Shown piece after piece: positions 37,944 through 49,038 of a stretch of 64,000 nt of DNA. Positions within the stretch are counted from its first letter, which is position 1; every line of letters starts with the position of its first letter. The translations under genes and the position numbers were made by a program. The notes under the pieces are model-generated. The model saw only the letters and a list, made by a program, of their open reading frames with translations. It was not told the DNA's origin and did not search any database. The stretch is from Adiantum capillus-veneris (taxonomy: Eukaryota > Streptophyta > Polypodiopsida > Polypodiales > Pteridaceae), in NCBI GenBank assembly GCA_014529385.2, contig CM043967.1, positions 129,887,182 through 129,951,181 on the forward strand, read 5' to 3'.

Positions 37944-38943
37944 TGTTTACTGACGTTCATCATTCACTCGCTCCCCTCTTAACCTTTGTCCCTGACCTCT
38001 CAATCTCCCAATCTTAGGGAATGTATATATAAAGCTTTATACTCTTAAAAAAAAGATAAAAAAGTAAAAAGAGCCACCAAACAAAAATCTAGAAACCTAC
38101 GAGTTCTAGTTCTTGACCCAAAATCATAAAAACACAAGGACACAACCTTTTGACATGACCCTTATAATATTTTCACTCTAACCATCATCTATCTGTGTGT
38201 ACAGATATAGCTAGTATGATAGAGTCATCCACTCCTACCTTGGGTGAGAGGTACTCTCTTTACTTTGCACAAGTGTTTAACATAGTCTACCCGTTGCTTG
38301 TATGTGAATGGGATTTGGTAGATACACTAGCGTGTGAGAGGAATTTTGAGGAGTTAAAATGACTGATACGTCTCTTGACCACGACTGATCCATACTTAGT
38401 AGAGGACGTCTCTCTGATTGCACAAACTTACCCTCTTGACCAAGATGACTTTAGATGTCTAGTGATATTCTTAGTGAACATTTGTGCCTCTAATGATGAG
38501 GAAGAGTTACATGATTACACGGATGGTATATATGGTCTCACGAATGATGACTTTGTTTTTCTCGATGATGATGAGGACAGGGGTTTAGCCTTAGGGTTCT
38601 CCCAATCTCTACAGTATCCTATTCCCTTGACTCTCTAGGGGGAGTGCAAATAATTTAGTTAGGGTTCCTTATGTTGTTTGATCGTGTTCAATAAGGGTTG
38701 GTGCCTCTTCCCACTGATGTGCCTCCTAGAGATATTCTTTGTGTTCCTAGTGTGTACAGGAACGTGTTGCTGTTGTTAGGATTTGGACCTTCATGGAATC
38801 TTTCTCTTGTTCACTCTTCAAATCAAGCACGATCATCAACACAAACAGGTGTTTCTTGACCATTAGCATTTCCCCTTGTCTTTGTTTTTGCATCCATGTT
38901 TGTCTGCTTTAAATGTGATTAGTAGCACATTATTTCTATAACA
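37944..38943 (+). mobile_element. Element 4 3' LTR
   Basis: Starts TGTTTACTGACG after the polypurine tract; TATATATAAA lies at 38024-38033. The end at CTATAACA (38943) is inferred from TG/CA symmetry and from the limit of the repeat shared with 21605-21735. No partner LTR is in the window. Confidence 0.5.
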
Positions 38944-40890
38944 TTTAATGGCCTAAAAACTTGTGTGTAGCGGAAATTAGCATGAACATAGTGGGCATTT
39001 CATTAGAATAGATTCCTAATGAGAAGTACAAGAGTGCTTGGGTGGAGAGAGCAACAAAAAGCATAACCTAGTTAGATAGCATCGACAATAATTTCAAAAG
39101 AGAGAGAAATTAAGCTATTGACAACAGTTGAGGACCGGATTTGCTTAGAGCCGGTCCCCCCTCCAAAAGGCAGTATTATGGTTTCTCCCATCAAGAGAGA
39201 CATTGTACAATACAATTCTTTGTGTTCCTTCAAGACTAGCTAGTGCAATGAAGATAAAAACTTCATGCACTAAGCAAAACACTTAGTAAACACAACTTTA
39301 ATTATCCCCGGTCTCAGACCCAAGACCTCACACACCTTCGAAGATGGTGACAGCTAGCAGGGTATGAGAGTAGATTGAGAGGAAGAAGGAGTATCTTACG
39401 AGAAAGATGTACATATCCTCACATAATCACTCATATTAGCATAGCTTAGCTTAGTAATTAGCTTGGTAGAGGAGATGAGCATGCATTGAAGCTTGGCTCT
39501 TGGTTGGATTTTCATCCACATGCCAAGAGTGTGTCGATGTAGGCTTCTATCTCACAAGCTTGGAGTAGGTGATGAGCTCTCCATTAAAGCTTGGGAAGAG
39601 ATAGTCTTCTTTACTTCACACATGAGATTGTGTGAGTGTGTGTGTGATAATGCCTTGCAAAAATCAGCCCCCTCTCTCTCTTGGGCGAGCCCTCTTGCTT
39701 TTTGCTCTTGCTCAACCCTCATTGGCCCTCCCCAAGTCAAGCCAATGACTATTAAGCAGCATAAGTGATAGCCTTCTGACATGTGTCCCCCTTTCCCCTT
39801 TTGTGAGAGCTTTAGGTTAATTAATAATACAATTAAACTCTCATTGGACCCCTTTGCCTCCTGGCCAATAGGAATCAGGCAAGCCATTGGGCTGCTGAAT
39901 GCTCATTGGACCCCTTGGGAGACTGTCCAATAGTCTTCTAGAGGACTTAATTCTCATTGGTTCTTTTATTAAGTGTTTTTAAGTTAATTAAACTAGATTT
40001 AGTCTAGCCTAATTCTCATTGGTCCACCTCCAAGGCCATCCAATAGGAATTGGGCACACCTTGTGGGCATCTGGGCTAGGGAGCTGACATGTGTCCCTAA
40101 GTCCCTTTGTGTAAAGGGAGCCTGTGTGTGTGTGTGTGTGACTTTCTCTCTCGTCCCCTACTCCCAAGGCTTGCCCCCTCCTATGTAGGGATTTGAAAAG
40201 ACTTTTTGGTCACACACAAAGCATCCAATTTCCCCTAGGATTGACCTTTGGACACAACCTTTGAATTTTGGAACCTTAGCATTTTGGAAGTCTTAATGGG
40301 CTGAACCTTAGGGTCTTTTTAGCCCATTGTTGCACATGGTTCTTCTGTAGATACCCCCCCCCTTTGGATCCCTATTTTCCCTCCTTTGGATCCCTACTGT
40401 GGCCGGTCTGCTAGCTTAACCAATATTCTAGCTTTTTCTCCCCTGGCACTTTCCCATATTAAATAATCAGTTTAACATGAGAAAATCATTTAGGAGAATT
40501 AGATATTGATTATTATGACATTACCTCTCTCTTGAAATCATAGTCGTCCTCGACTATGGTGTAGAGAAGATAAAGCATATTCATGAGTCCTTTTCTTAGC
40601 GGGTAGAGGATCCCTATGTTATCCTATGACATCATTCCTCAATGGATGACTAGTCCATTTGGCGCTTGAGAGCTTGAGGCTGCCGCAAGCATGTCTGCTC
40701 ATTAGTCCTACCAGTCCTCCATAGTAGAGTGACAAGCTCTACTTGGTGTTTGGGAGACGTCGTCTCCGCAAACTTGATCTAAGCATGCATACTACTTCAT
40801 TTTTGTGCACAATAAAGAAAAAGAGAGTCTTATAAGACAAAAAAACTTTGTTCATTTTTAACATTTTGTACATTTGCTTACTCTTGGGAA
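38944..40890. other. No gene recognised; possible decayed LTR/flank
   Basis: About 1.9 kb without domain-bearing ORFs. It holds an ATTGG/CCAAT array (39718-40044), a GT run at about 40121-40139 and a C9 run at about 40353-40361 next to a repeated TTTGGATCCCTA. The C9 run could be the minus-strand polypurine tract of Element 5. Confidence 0.5.
39718..40044. repeat. Degenerate ~61-bp array with ATTGG/CCAAT dyads
   Basis: CTCATTGG occurs at 39718, 39840, 39902, 39953 and 40015 (steps 122, 62, 51, 62). Four of these are followed 24-25 bp later by CCAAT (39742, 39864, 39927, 40040). Confidence 0.75.
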
Positions 40891-40898
40891 GCATTGTA

Positions 40899-41050
40899 AG
40901 CATTGACAAGGTTTAGGTTATCCTTTAATTGTATGCCTTGCATCCATCTAGCATCTTCAAAAGGATAATTCTTAAACTTAATAAGATATCGTCGGATAGT
41001 CTTACCGCCTCTTAATACCTTGTCTTCATGTCGGAGAATGGATTCGGTGC
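40899..41050 (-). pseudogene. Element 5 chromodomain
   Basis: In a frame different from integrase the minus strand encodes RYLIKFKNYPFEDARWMQ, the conserved tail of a chromodomain, ending at a TAA. It directly follows the broken integrase, so the integrase C-terminal region has been deleted. Confidence 0.7.
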
Positions 41051-43009
41051 TTTTCCCGTGGACGCATGTAGAGTGTTATTGTAAGCATACTCCACTAAGG
41101 GTAAGTACTTCTCCCATTGGGATCTTTGATCTACTTCCGTTACATAGGCTTTTAGTAGATCCAGAATGGTTAGGTTCGCTATTTCACTTTGGCCATCCGT
41201 TTGTGGATGATAGGCCGAAGAGAAGTTTAGCCTTGTCCCTAAATTCTCAAAGAGACCCTTCCAGAAATTACTGATCATTCTAGGATCTCTATCCGACACT
41301 ATGGACATTGGCAAGCCATGGTACTTGAAAATTTGTGAAATGAAGAGGGTTGCCATTTGATGGGCTTTGATAGTCTTTTTGACAGGTATAAAATGAGCTT
41401 GTTTACTGAACCTGTCTACTATCGTCCATATTCCCGTATTCCCATGGATAGAATTAGGCAATCCAAAGATAAAACCCATGGATATGCTCTCCCATGGTGA
41501 ATTAGGAATTGGCAAAGGTTGAAGCAATCCAAGTTGCTTCCCTCTATCAAATTTTGTCTTTTGGCAAACCACACATTTAGAAACATACTCTTGTATGTCC
41601 ACTTTCATGGTAGGCCAATAGAAATATGTTTCAAATCCCTTTAAGGTAGACTGAATCCCTCTATGCCCCGCATACGGTGGAGCATGAGATTCATACATTA
41701 CTTTCTCACGTAGTGAGTTAGTAACGCATAGTCTATTTCCATAGAGAAGATAACCATCTTGTAAAGTAAATGGTTCTTCTTTCTTCCCTAATGCAAGGGC
41801 TGAAATCACATCTCTAAAATCGGGATCAATAGCGTACTCATTTATCATTGAAGATAGATCATTGTGAGTTGCTATGGAAACTGCATTCACTCTCGGCCGT
41901 CTTGAGAGTGTATCAGCTACTTGATTATGCTTGCCAGCAATGTGAGCAATATGAAAATGAAATTGCGAAAGGAAATTTTCCCACCTCATTTCTTTGTCGG
42001 AGAGCTTGGTCTGCGTCATGAAGTACTTAAGACTTTGGTGATCCGTTCGCAGAATGAAAGGAGTCCCCAATAAATAGTGCTTCCATGAGTCTAAGGCATG
42101 TAGAACTGCAAGGAGTTCTTTTTGGTATATGCCTAGAGCTTGCTCAAGAGGGTCGAGCCTTCGACTCTCATAGCCTATGGCGTGCCCTTCTTGGAGAAAA
42201 ACAGCTCCAAGGCAATCACCACAAGCATCACATTGGACCTCAAATGGTTTTGAGAGATCCGGTAGTGTAAGCACAGGTTGAGAGATAAGCTTTTCTTTAA
42301 GCTTTTCGAAAGCATTGTTCTCCTTAGCAGACCATGTATACCTAACGCTTTTCTTTGTTAGGTCATGTAATGGTCCCGCAATTTGTGAGAACTTTTCTAT
42401 GAAGCGTCTATAGTATGCACACATACCTATAAAGCTTCTTAGTTCATGAAGATTCCTTGGTTTAGGCCATCCTTTTATTACCTCTAACTTTGATGGATCC
42501 ATTTGGATGCCATCTTGAGAGATAATATGACCTAAATACTGAATCTCTTGCAAGAAAAATTCACTTTTCTTTCGATTAACATAAAGTTTATTCTCTCTCA
42601 AAACTTGAAATATTACCTGGAGGTGTTGCTTGTGTTCGTCTAATGAATTAGAGTAGATGATAATATCATCAAAGAACACTCTAGCGAAGGTTCAATGAGG
42701 CCTGAACAGCTTCTCCATCAAGCGATTGAATGTGGCTGGTGCATTGGTCAAGCCAAAAGGCATGACAATGTATTCATAAAAGCCAAATGTGGTGCGAAAT
42801 GCGGTCTTTACAATGTCTTGATCAACTATCCTTATTTGATGATAGCCACTTTTTAGGTCAATCCTACTGAAGTAGGTCGATCCTTGTAGCTTATCAAATA
42901 GGTCTTCTACCCATGGAACGGGAAGCCTATTCTTGATAGTGATCCTATTTAGTGCTCTATAGTCGACACACATACGATATGTGCCGTCTTCCTTTTGCAC
43001 TAATAGCAC
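41012..43009 (-). pseudogene. Element 5 RT-RNase H-integrase
   Basis: RT starts near 43009 ([20 protein letters not shown]) and includes [12 protein letters not shown] and catalytic FFDDIIIYS, with a TGA at 42692-42694 between them. RNase H has QCDACGDCLGAVFLQEG, YQKELLAV, RTDHQSLKYF and HNQVADTLSRR, all catalytic acids present. Integrase has a full HHCC (SHAPPYAGHRG ... CVVCQKTK), but the first catalytic Asp is Gly (ISMGFIFGLP). Asp in VSDRDPR and Glu in DGQSEIAN remain. It ends soon after STGKAP. Confidence 0.9.
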
Positions 43010-43068
43010 AGGTGAGAAAAATGGAGATGAGCTAGGCCAACCATGCCCTTCTCAACTAACTCATGCAC

Positions 43069-43398
43069 TTACCGCATAATCCCCTCTTGTTGAGCTTGAG
43101 AAATTCTATAAGGAGGTTTGTTAGGCGGTGAACTTCCTGGAAGAAGTTCAATTGCATGGTCATCATTACCTCGTTTAGGAGGTAGCTCACAAGGGATGTC
43201 GTCAATAAAAATATCTTGAAACCCCTTGAGAAAATTGGATAACTCTAATTCCTTTTGGTTGCTTTTATTTTCTTTTGTTAAAGCATTAGGTTCATTTTGA
43301 GAATCTTTAACAAAAATCATGTACACGGAAATAGAGCTCTTTATTGACTTGTTGAGATCTTCTCTTAATACCATGGGGAATGCCTTCCTAATAATCAA
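43069..43398 (-). pseudogene. Element 5 RT-proximal region
   Basis: Encodes LSNFLKGFQDIFIDDIPCEL and HAIELLPGSSPPNKPPYRIS, the segment just before RT in chromoviruses. It is a sister of the plus-strand scraps at 20771-21600. Confidence 0.75.
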
Positions 43399-43540
43399 TG
43401 GCTACTTTAGGTTCTTAATCCAATTTAGGCAGCATTGTGTGCAATGTACTAGGGCTTTCTAGTGGGCTTAGTCCCTATTGACCTTTAGCTTAAGTATTAT
43501 AAAGGGAGTTTACTAGTGTGATGAGCCTGGGAGGGTAACA
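43362..43540 (-). repeat. LTR-tip/pol chimeric fragment, second copy
   Basis: The minus strand starts TGTTACCCTCCCAGG at 43540. Same arrangement as 21846-21999 but with about 25 additional bases near 43440. Confidence 0.65.
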
Positions 43541-44489
43541 ATGTTATATGACCCCCCAAAGTTACAAAATTAAAATGCTGAAAACGAACAAACAAAAAGA
43601 TCAAAAGTGCCACAAGGTAAAATCTTAAGCTGAAAGAGAAATCCCAGCTTAACTTGCTACTTCACTCACATGTATCGCCTATGGTACTAGAGCCCTAGAG
43701 GTTCCTAGTGTGAGCGCTTTTCCTTGAAAAGCAAAAAACCCACGGCATAATAAATAAGCACACACATTAAAATTGAATCACTGTGAAAAGACTTTGGGGG
43801 GTCAAAGAAAAGGAAACAAGTTAGGCGATGATTTCATGAACAATTCCTTTTATCGTAGCTTAACTATAAGGTCTTCTAAGTATAGGCTCTAGTTAGCCCT
43901 CGGACATGAAATACTTGGCTCTCATGATTAAACAGCTTAATTGACTAGAGAAAATTGAGAAGCTTGCCCATGGTATTAATAGTTAACCCCTAGTGCCTTT
44001 TGATCGTTAAATTAGTGACCCCAAACTTGTTTAATTTTATGCGTTTGATTATATTACAATTTTGATGTTTGTTGCTGACAAATTGTTTAATATTCTGTTA
44101 CCAATCAATTTGTCTACCTACAACTGCCTATGCTTTTTAATTGTATATGAGAATACAGTTATTGTGCCAATTTTAGCTGATTTTGTAGTGATTGAAGAAG
44201 GCTAAAAACATTCAATCTCGGATGCTCTTCCACCTCAACAAACGGGCTTCATCTCAATAGCTTCAGAGGACGAAATCTACATCAGGAAGGGAGGCAAGTT
44301 AACCCTCACGAACATCCTATAACCCTCAACGGACGCATATTATTTATTTGATTGAGTCATGGACCGGGCTTGTTGGTACAATATGTGTGTAGGTGATCAC
44401 CGATGAAAGACGTGCCACTTTTCTTATTTTTACAGTAGTATTGCAACGATTGGCACTGTGGACGTCCATGTGTGAATGGCCCAAACTCT
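43541..44489. other. No gene recognised
   Basis: AT-rich sequence without supported ORFs or repeats shared with the rest of the window. Confidence 0.5.
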
Positions 44490-44595
44490 TATAAAAGGTC
44501 CATTTGACCTAAAAATCTTCATTCTCTGAGGTGTTGCTCTTGCTTCATCTCTGTCTCCTTCTCCTTCGTGTGCTCAGAGGTGTGTGTGTGTGTGT

Positions 44596-44668
<73 letters not shown>
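44490..44668 (+). promoter_or_regulatory. TATA box plus (GT)n(GA)n tract, probable LTR promoter remnant
   Basis: TATAAAA at 44490-44496 is followed 85 bp later by a GT tract (about 44581-44632, with one TA interruption) and a GA tract to 44668. The arrangement copies that of the LTRs of Elements 2 and 6. No LTR termini or partner were identified. Confidence 0.4.
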
Positions 44669-44671
<3 letters not shown>

Positions 44672-44919
44672 TCGAGCATTGCGGCGGCATCAGTGGCGGC
44701 AAGGCGGTTGAGCACGGCATCGACGGTGGCTCCTTCTTCTTTGCAGCACACGACCCTTCACGACGGAAGCATTGAGCGGTGAGTGACACACCCTTGTCCC
44801 ATTGAGGTTGCTAGGCTCTTCTAGTTGTGTGTTTGTAGCTTTTCGAGGCTCGCACATAGTGCACAGGCAAGTTCTCAGCTTCGACACGTACGACAAAGCG
44901 TACATGGATAATAGGTTGA

Positions 44920-45298
44920 AAGAGAAATTTAATCTCCTTCCTAGATTCTCAAAGAGACCCTTCTAGAAATTACTAGTCATTCTAGGAACTTTGTCCAACA
45001 TTATGGATGTTGGCAATCCATAATCCTTGAAATTTTGAGATCTAAAGAGGGTTGTCATTTGATGTGCCTTAATGGTCTTTTTGACAAGCATAGAGTGTGT
45101 TTTCTTGCTAAGCCTGTCTCGACTGAAACAGTCTAAGTTGTTTTCCTTGATCATTTCAATTTTTGGTATAGCACGCATTTTGAAACATACTCTTGTACGT
45201 TTACTTTTCATGGTAGACCAACAAAAATTCATTTCTACTCCTCAAAGAGTAGATTATGAAATTGCTCTTTGCCCCGCATAAGGAGAAGCATGGGATTT
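44920..45298 (-). pseudogene. Integrase fragment, Element 5 family
   Basis: The minus strand matches Element 5 integrase from the HHCC region to the second catalytic block (KKTIKAHQM, then YGLPTSI, TSNF), with internal deletions. It ends abruptly at 45298 at the candidate LTR terminus. Confidence 0.7.
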
Positions 45299-45434
45299 TG
45301 TAAGGACAGGGGTCCTACGGGCAAGGCCATCGGCATGACCGGATAGTGTGTACGCTAGGGGGAGGCTATAAGATAGCACGATTGGGTGGAGACTAGCACA
45401 CGCATCACCATCGCACTTTCACTGGTATCCGAGC
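45299..45434 (+). mobile_element. Candidate short LTR end with Met-type PBS
   Basis: Starts TGTAAGGACAGG exactly where the integrase fragment stops, has TATAAGA at 45367-45373 and ends CTTTCA at 45421. One base later TGGTATCCGAGC (45423-45434) resembles the initiator-Met PBS with one mismatch. It may be the 5' LTR and PBS of Element 7, whose gag lies beyond the Element 6 insertion. The 123-bp length is short, so the LTR may be truncated. Confidence 0.4.
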
Positions 45435-45905
45435 TATTTTTGGAGAAGGGAAAAAGTGGGTTGCATGTGCATGCGATGCGCTGCTTTTTTCACACGTTCT
45501 GTAGGTAGCGACGCCTTCGCTCTGTCGCAAAAAGAAGACAGGCATAGTTTCCCGTGTGCGCCCCGGGGACAGACAATGACAGCCGACTGTCCCATGTACG
45601 CCATCCATAGTGCACGACTAAGGCGGGCGACCAAGGCAAACTCGACTGGCAAGGGGACAGACAGTGACAGCCGACCGCCCCATGTATGCCATCCACAATG
45701 CACGACTAAGGCGGGCGACTAAGGAAAACTTGACCGACAACTCGATAGCGCCGAGGCTCCGAAGGCTTCCATTGGATGCATGCGTAGGAAGGCCCGCTTA
45801 ACCCTTGCATGAAGGAGGGTTGAACCCACCCCCTGAGGGTAAGAGGGAAACACTTTACCACCCATCAAGCTATTGACCCTTGTTATACATAACAAGGAAA
45901 GATAG
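45435..45905 (+). other. GC-rich leader-like sequence with 88-bp tandem repeat
   Basis: Two 88-bp direct copies starting GGGGACAGACA at 45565 and 45653 are followed by sequence without a supported ORF. It is markedly more GC-rich than its surroundings. Element 6 begins at 45906. Confidence 0.6.
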
Positions 45906-46188
45906 TGAGGCGGTCCGGGGCGGGCAACAAGAAGAGTGGCCTCTAGACACCCTTCAAGGCTCCCGTGCTGCTCAATGGGGTTGGGGCACAACACAACACA
46001 AACCAAAACAACAAACCCACCACCAAATCCCAACTATACAAGGGGCACCACCTAGTTTAAGAGCGAACTAGGACGCAAAAGAGGAGAATCGTTAGAGCAA
46101 CCCACAAACAAGCAAGGAATTTACACTAACCCTAACACCAATTGAATACTCTCACACACTAAAACACGAGAGAGAGAGAGAGAGAGGT

Positions 46189-46268
<80 letters not shown>

Positions 46269-46285
46269 TGAGATAGAGAGAGAGA

Positions 46286-46342
<57 letters not shown>

Positions 46343-48728
46343 TGCTCGGGCTGCTTTGAAACGTATCGGCGATGATCAAGCAAACACAATTATATATTTA
46401 AGAAAGAGAGAGAAAGGGGGAGGGGGTGCTTGTTGCATTAATACCTTCTTACAAATCTGTCATGACAAATCAAAGTGAGATTAGTACTTGTTCAACATAG
46501 CTTGCGTAAATTTCACCACAACACATCACAAGAAAAGCCACCCCAATCACTGTCTTAAGGCCAGGGGAGTCCTCTCCACCCTGTCGCCCTCTTACAGTAT
46601 GTGGGATTTATGGCTAGATTGATGACAACACCAGAGACAAGCTATCAAGAACTTAACAAAAAAAAAAACACCAAGACACTTACGCATCATTGTTGTCCAT
46701 TACTTCACGTTGGAAGGGAGACAAAGTATCCAAGCTCAGTCCAAATCCACCCTCCTTGATTCAGCGAATGTTGGGCTTACACTAGTAGGAGAAATGATAG
46801 ATTTCCTACTCTCAATTGAATGATCACTCTCTCTCTTACAATGGCATAGATTTCCCTTGCTAATCCCCTATTACAACACATGCACATGCATAAGACAATG
46901 AGCTTCCACTCAAGAGCTCCTTCTAGAGAGGTTGAGCTTGGCTTCTCAAGCTATAGCATAGTGCTCTTGCTTATGGCTCCCCCACTTTTTATGCTAGCTA
47001 CACCCTCCTTTTATAGCAATTTTGAAGGCTAGGGTTACTCCTCTAACCATGGTTGGGTTAGATTTTCAGCAATTTATCTAATTTCTTTTGCTTGGAATTA
47101 TCAAGAAGTTGGTGGGGAAAGAGAGAGGAGAGAAATGGAGGTGATAGGACTTTTCATAGTGGGTTAGTGTTAGTAGAGTTAGTATTAATTTACAAATGGA
47201 ATTGGATATTTACAATGGGAGTATCCATGTAGGATACAAATAAGGAAGAAAAACTCTTAAGAGATAAGAAAAGGTGGATTTCTTACAAGGTTGATGCTCC
47301 AAGTGTCTTGAGTAGGGCCAATTTTGACGCTTGTTGTCGATCCACTAGCTTTGACGGTACATTTTTTCTCCATTCTTGACCTTCCTTGAGAGACAAGGTA
47401 ATTGAAGCTGAGTAATCAACCACCATGATGCTGTCTTTTAAGAGAAGGGGCTGAATTTTGTGGTTTTTTGATAGATATGGGTAATTTGGAGGAGGAAAAA
47501 TGAGACTAGGTGGTCAATTTTGGAATGGAATTGTGTGTGGGAGGTATGAGTTCACCATGGTTTCTCTTATTCTTCAAGGTTGAGGAGAAGGTGAGTAGTG
47601 TGCAGGGAGGAGTGGTGAGAGAGATGGGGATGATGAGTGGAGAAGTGTGTGTGAAAGAGGAAAATGATAAAGTGGAAGAGAGAGTGTGGCTGCATAGCAT
47701 GGGAATACTGGGGTCCACTAAAAAAATCATAGCTCACAGCTGGTAGCTCCAAAAATCATGAAAAAAGTTGGGCTGATTATTCAGAGCGTGGGCTACATTT
47801 TCTCTTCTGACCACCGCTCCAAATTAGGAGTGGAGATAGGTGCCAAAATTCTCACCAAAAAGCCTGTTTTTTATGCCTGCAAAAGTCTTTTAGTGGCCCC
47901 CTCCTTTGTTGAATTTGTACAATGCATCCAAGAGTGAGCCCCTCCTTTGTCATATTATAATACAAAGCATTCAAGTTGCCCTTGACCCATGCATGGAGGA
48001 GGATTATTGGTGAAATAAGAAATATATACATGGTGGGACTAGTGTATGGACTATTCATGGACTTTATCTCAATGAGCACATGGTGTTAGAATAATGAGTA
48101 AAAATAATAATAAAAATATGGAGGAGTTATGGATATGGAAAGATATTGGAATCATATGATATGGTCCCTCCTTGAATTATTTTGGGTGAAAGAGGAAAAG
48201 GTATGCAAGTAAATAATATAATAAAAGTAACCAATGAGTAGAAATCAATTTTTTGTTTTCACGAGAGTGAGGGTGAAAATGTGGGAGTGATTTGTGTAAA
48301 GGAAAAATATGAGGTTAGAGTATGTACATATTGGCAAAAAATATATATATATATATAATTATGGTGTAAGAGGATGAAAGAAGGTGTACATAGGTTTAAT
48401 AAAACACACACCTAAGTAGAAATATTTAAATAAAATACCAAAATAATTATAAAAAATCCCTATATTTAGGCCATATATACAATGAAATATTTACACACAA
48501 AGAGACCATAATATACTTTTTATTTTTATTTTTTTATTATTTTTTTTTGGTTCACCTAGCCCAGTGACTAGCTAGCTGAGGGTTTTTAAGAAGATATGGG
48601 AAAAGTCCCGTGACTCACACACGCCTATGTACAGTGAAATGGTAGGGATAGCCACAGTGTTTGGGTGATTTTGGTAGGGTGAGGTAACTCACTGTGGCAA
48701 TTACAAAGAGCCGAAAAAACGACTATCA
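45906..48728 (-). mobile_element. Element 6 3' LTR
   Basis: 2823 bp, plus-strand ends TGAGGCGGTC and CGACTATCA. Contains an interrupted GA tract (about 46168-46340) and a TATATA at about 46391-46396. Confidence 0.95.
46168..46340. repeat. Interrupted (GA)n tract in Element 6 3' LTR
   Basis: GA runs separated by GATAGTGA and GTAGTGA interruptions. The 5' LTR copy (55961-56112) has a different number of units and interruptions. Confidence 0.97.
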
Positions 48729-48732
48729 TTAG

Positions 48733-48746
48733 CCCTCCCCTTGGAT
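48733..48746 (-). other. Element 6 polypurine tract
   Basis: The minus strand reads AAGGGGAGGGCTAA just before the 3' LTR TGATAG. Confidence 0.75.
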
Positions 48747-48756
48747 GATGGTATAT

Positions 48757-48999
48757 TCATGTACCATCATAGAGCATCTTTTCGAAAGAGAGTGCTTCAG
48801 AGTCCTTGACGAGATCTTCATTGTTTGGCCCCTCAGAATTTTGGCTGGAGTTACACTCATGCTTCATGTAACAATACTTACATAAGACAGCGGCCTTTGG
48901 ACAGATCTTTGGTAGATCCTTTGGTAGAAGGCGACTCAAATAGGGCTTCAAGCGATACCTGTTTACTTTCCTGGAGTGCTCTTTACCATTCAAGTCCAT
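48757..48999 (-). pseudogene. Element 6 integrase C-terminal tail
   Basis: In frame with the main pol ORF after the TAA at 49039-49041. Encodes LMDLNGKEHSRKVNRYRLKP, a typical integrase tail, then a short Cys/His-containing end (CKYCYMKHEC). The stop falls at the GPY/F position, so the tail is cut off unless read through. Confidence 0.75.
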
Positions 49000-49038
49000 A
49001 AGCTGATAGTAACTTGAATTGAAAGCCTTCTTGACTAT

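Larger units (their letters stand above)
33400..38943 (+). mobile_element. Element 4: 5'-truncated Ty3/gypsy element with downstream retropepsin-like region
   Basis: Plus-strand pol begins without gag or an upstream protease at about 33400, then RT, RNase H, integrase, a charged linker, a retropepsin-like segment, a W-V/I-P-K repeat region, a polypurine tract and a 3' LTR. Frames are broken throughout; several stops are TGA where relatives have Arg, fitting CpG decay. Confidence 0.8.
40899..43540 (-). mobile_element. Element 5: chromodomain-bearing Ty3/gypsy fragment
   Basis: Minus-strand RT, RNase H, partial integrase and a chromodomain. Gag and protease are missing; the upstream side is an LTR-tip fused to the RT-proximal region. 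The chromodomain places it in the chromovirus branch. Confidence 0.85.

Noticed and set aside
38375-38638. Acidic 87-codon ORF as a gene
   Set aside because: It lies within the presumed Element 4 3' LTR and has no domain or homologue in the window.
47506-47752. ORFs conserved among the three Element 6-family LTRs (also 29121-29391 and 57279-57525)
   Set aside because: Conservation follows from the LTRs being copies. ORFs occur on both strands of a purine-biased stretch and show no domain.
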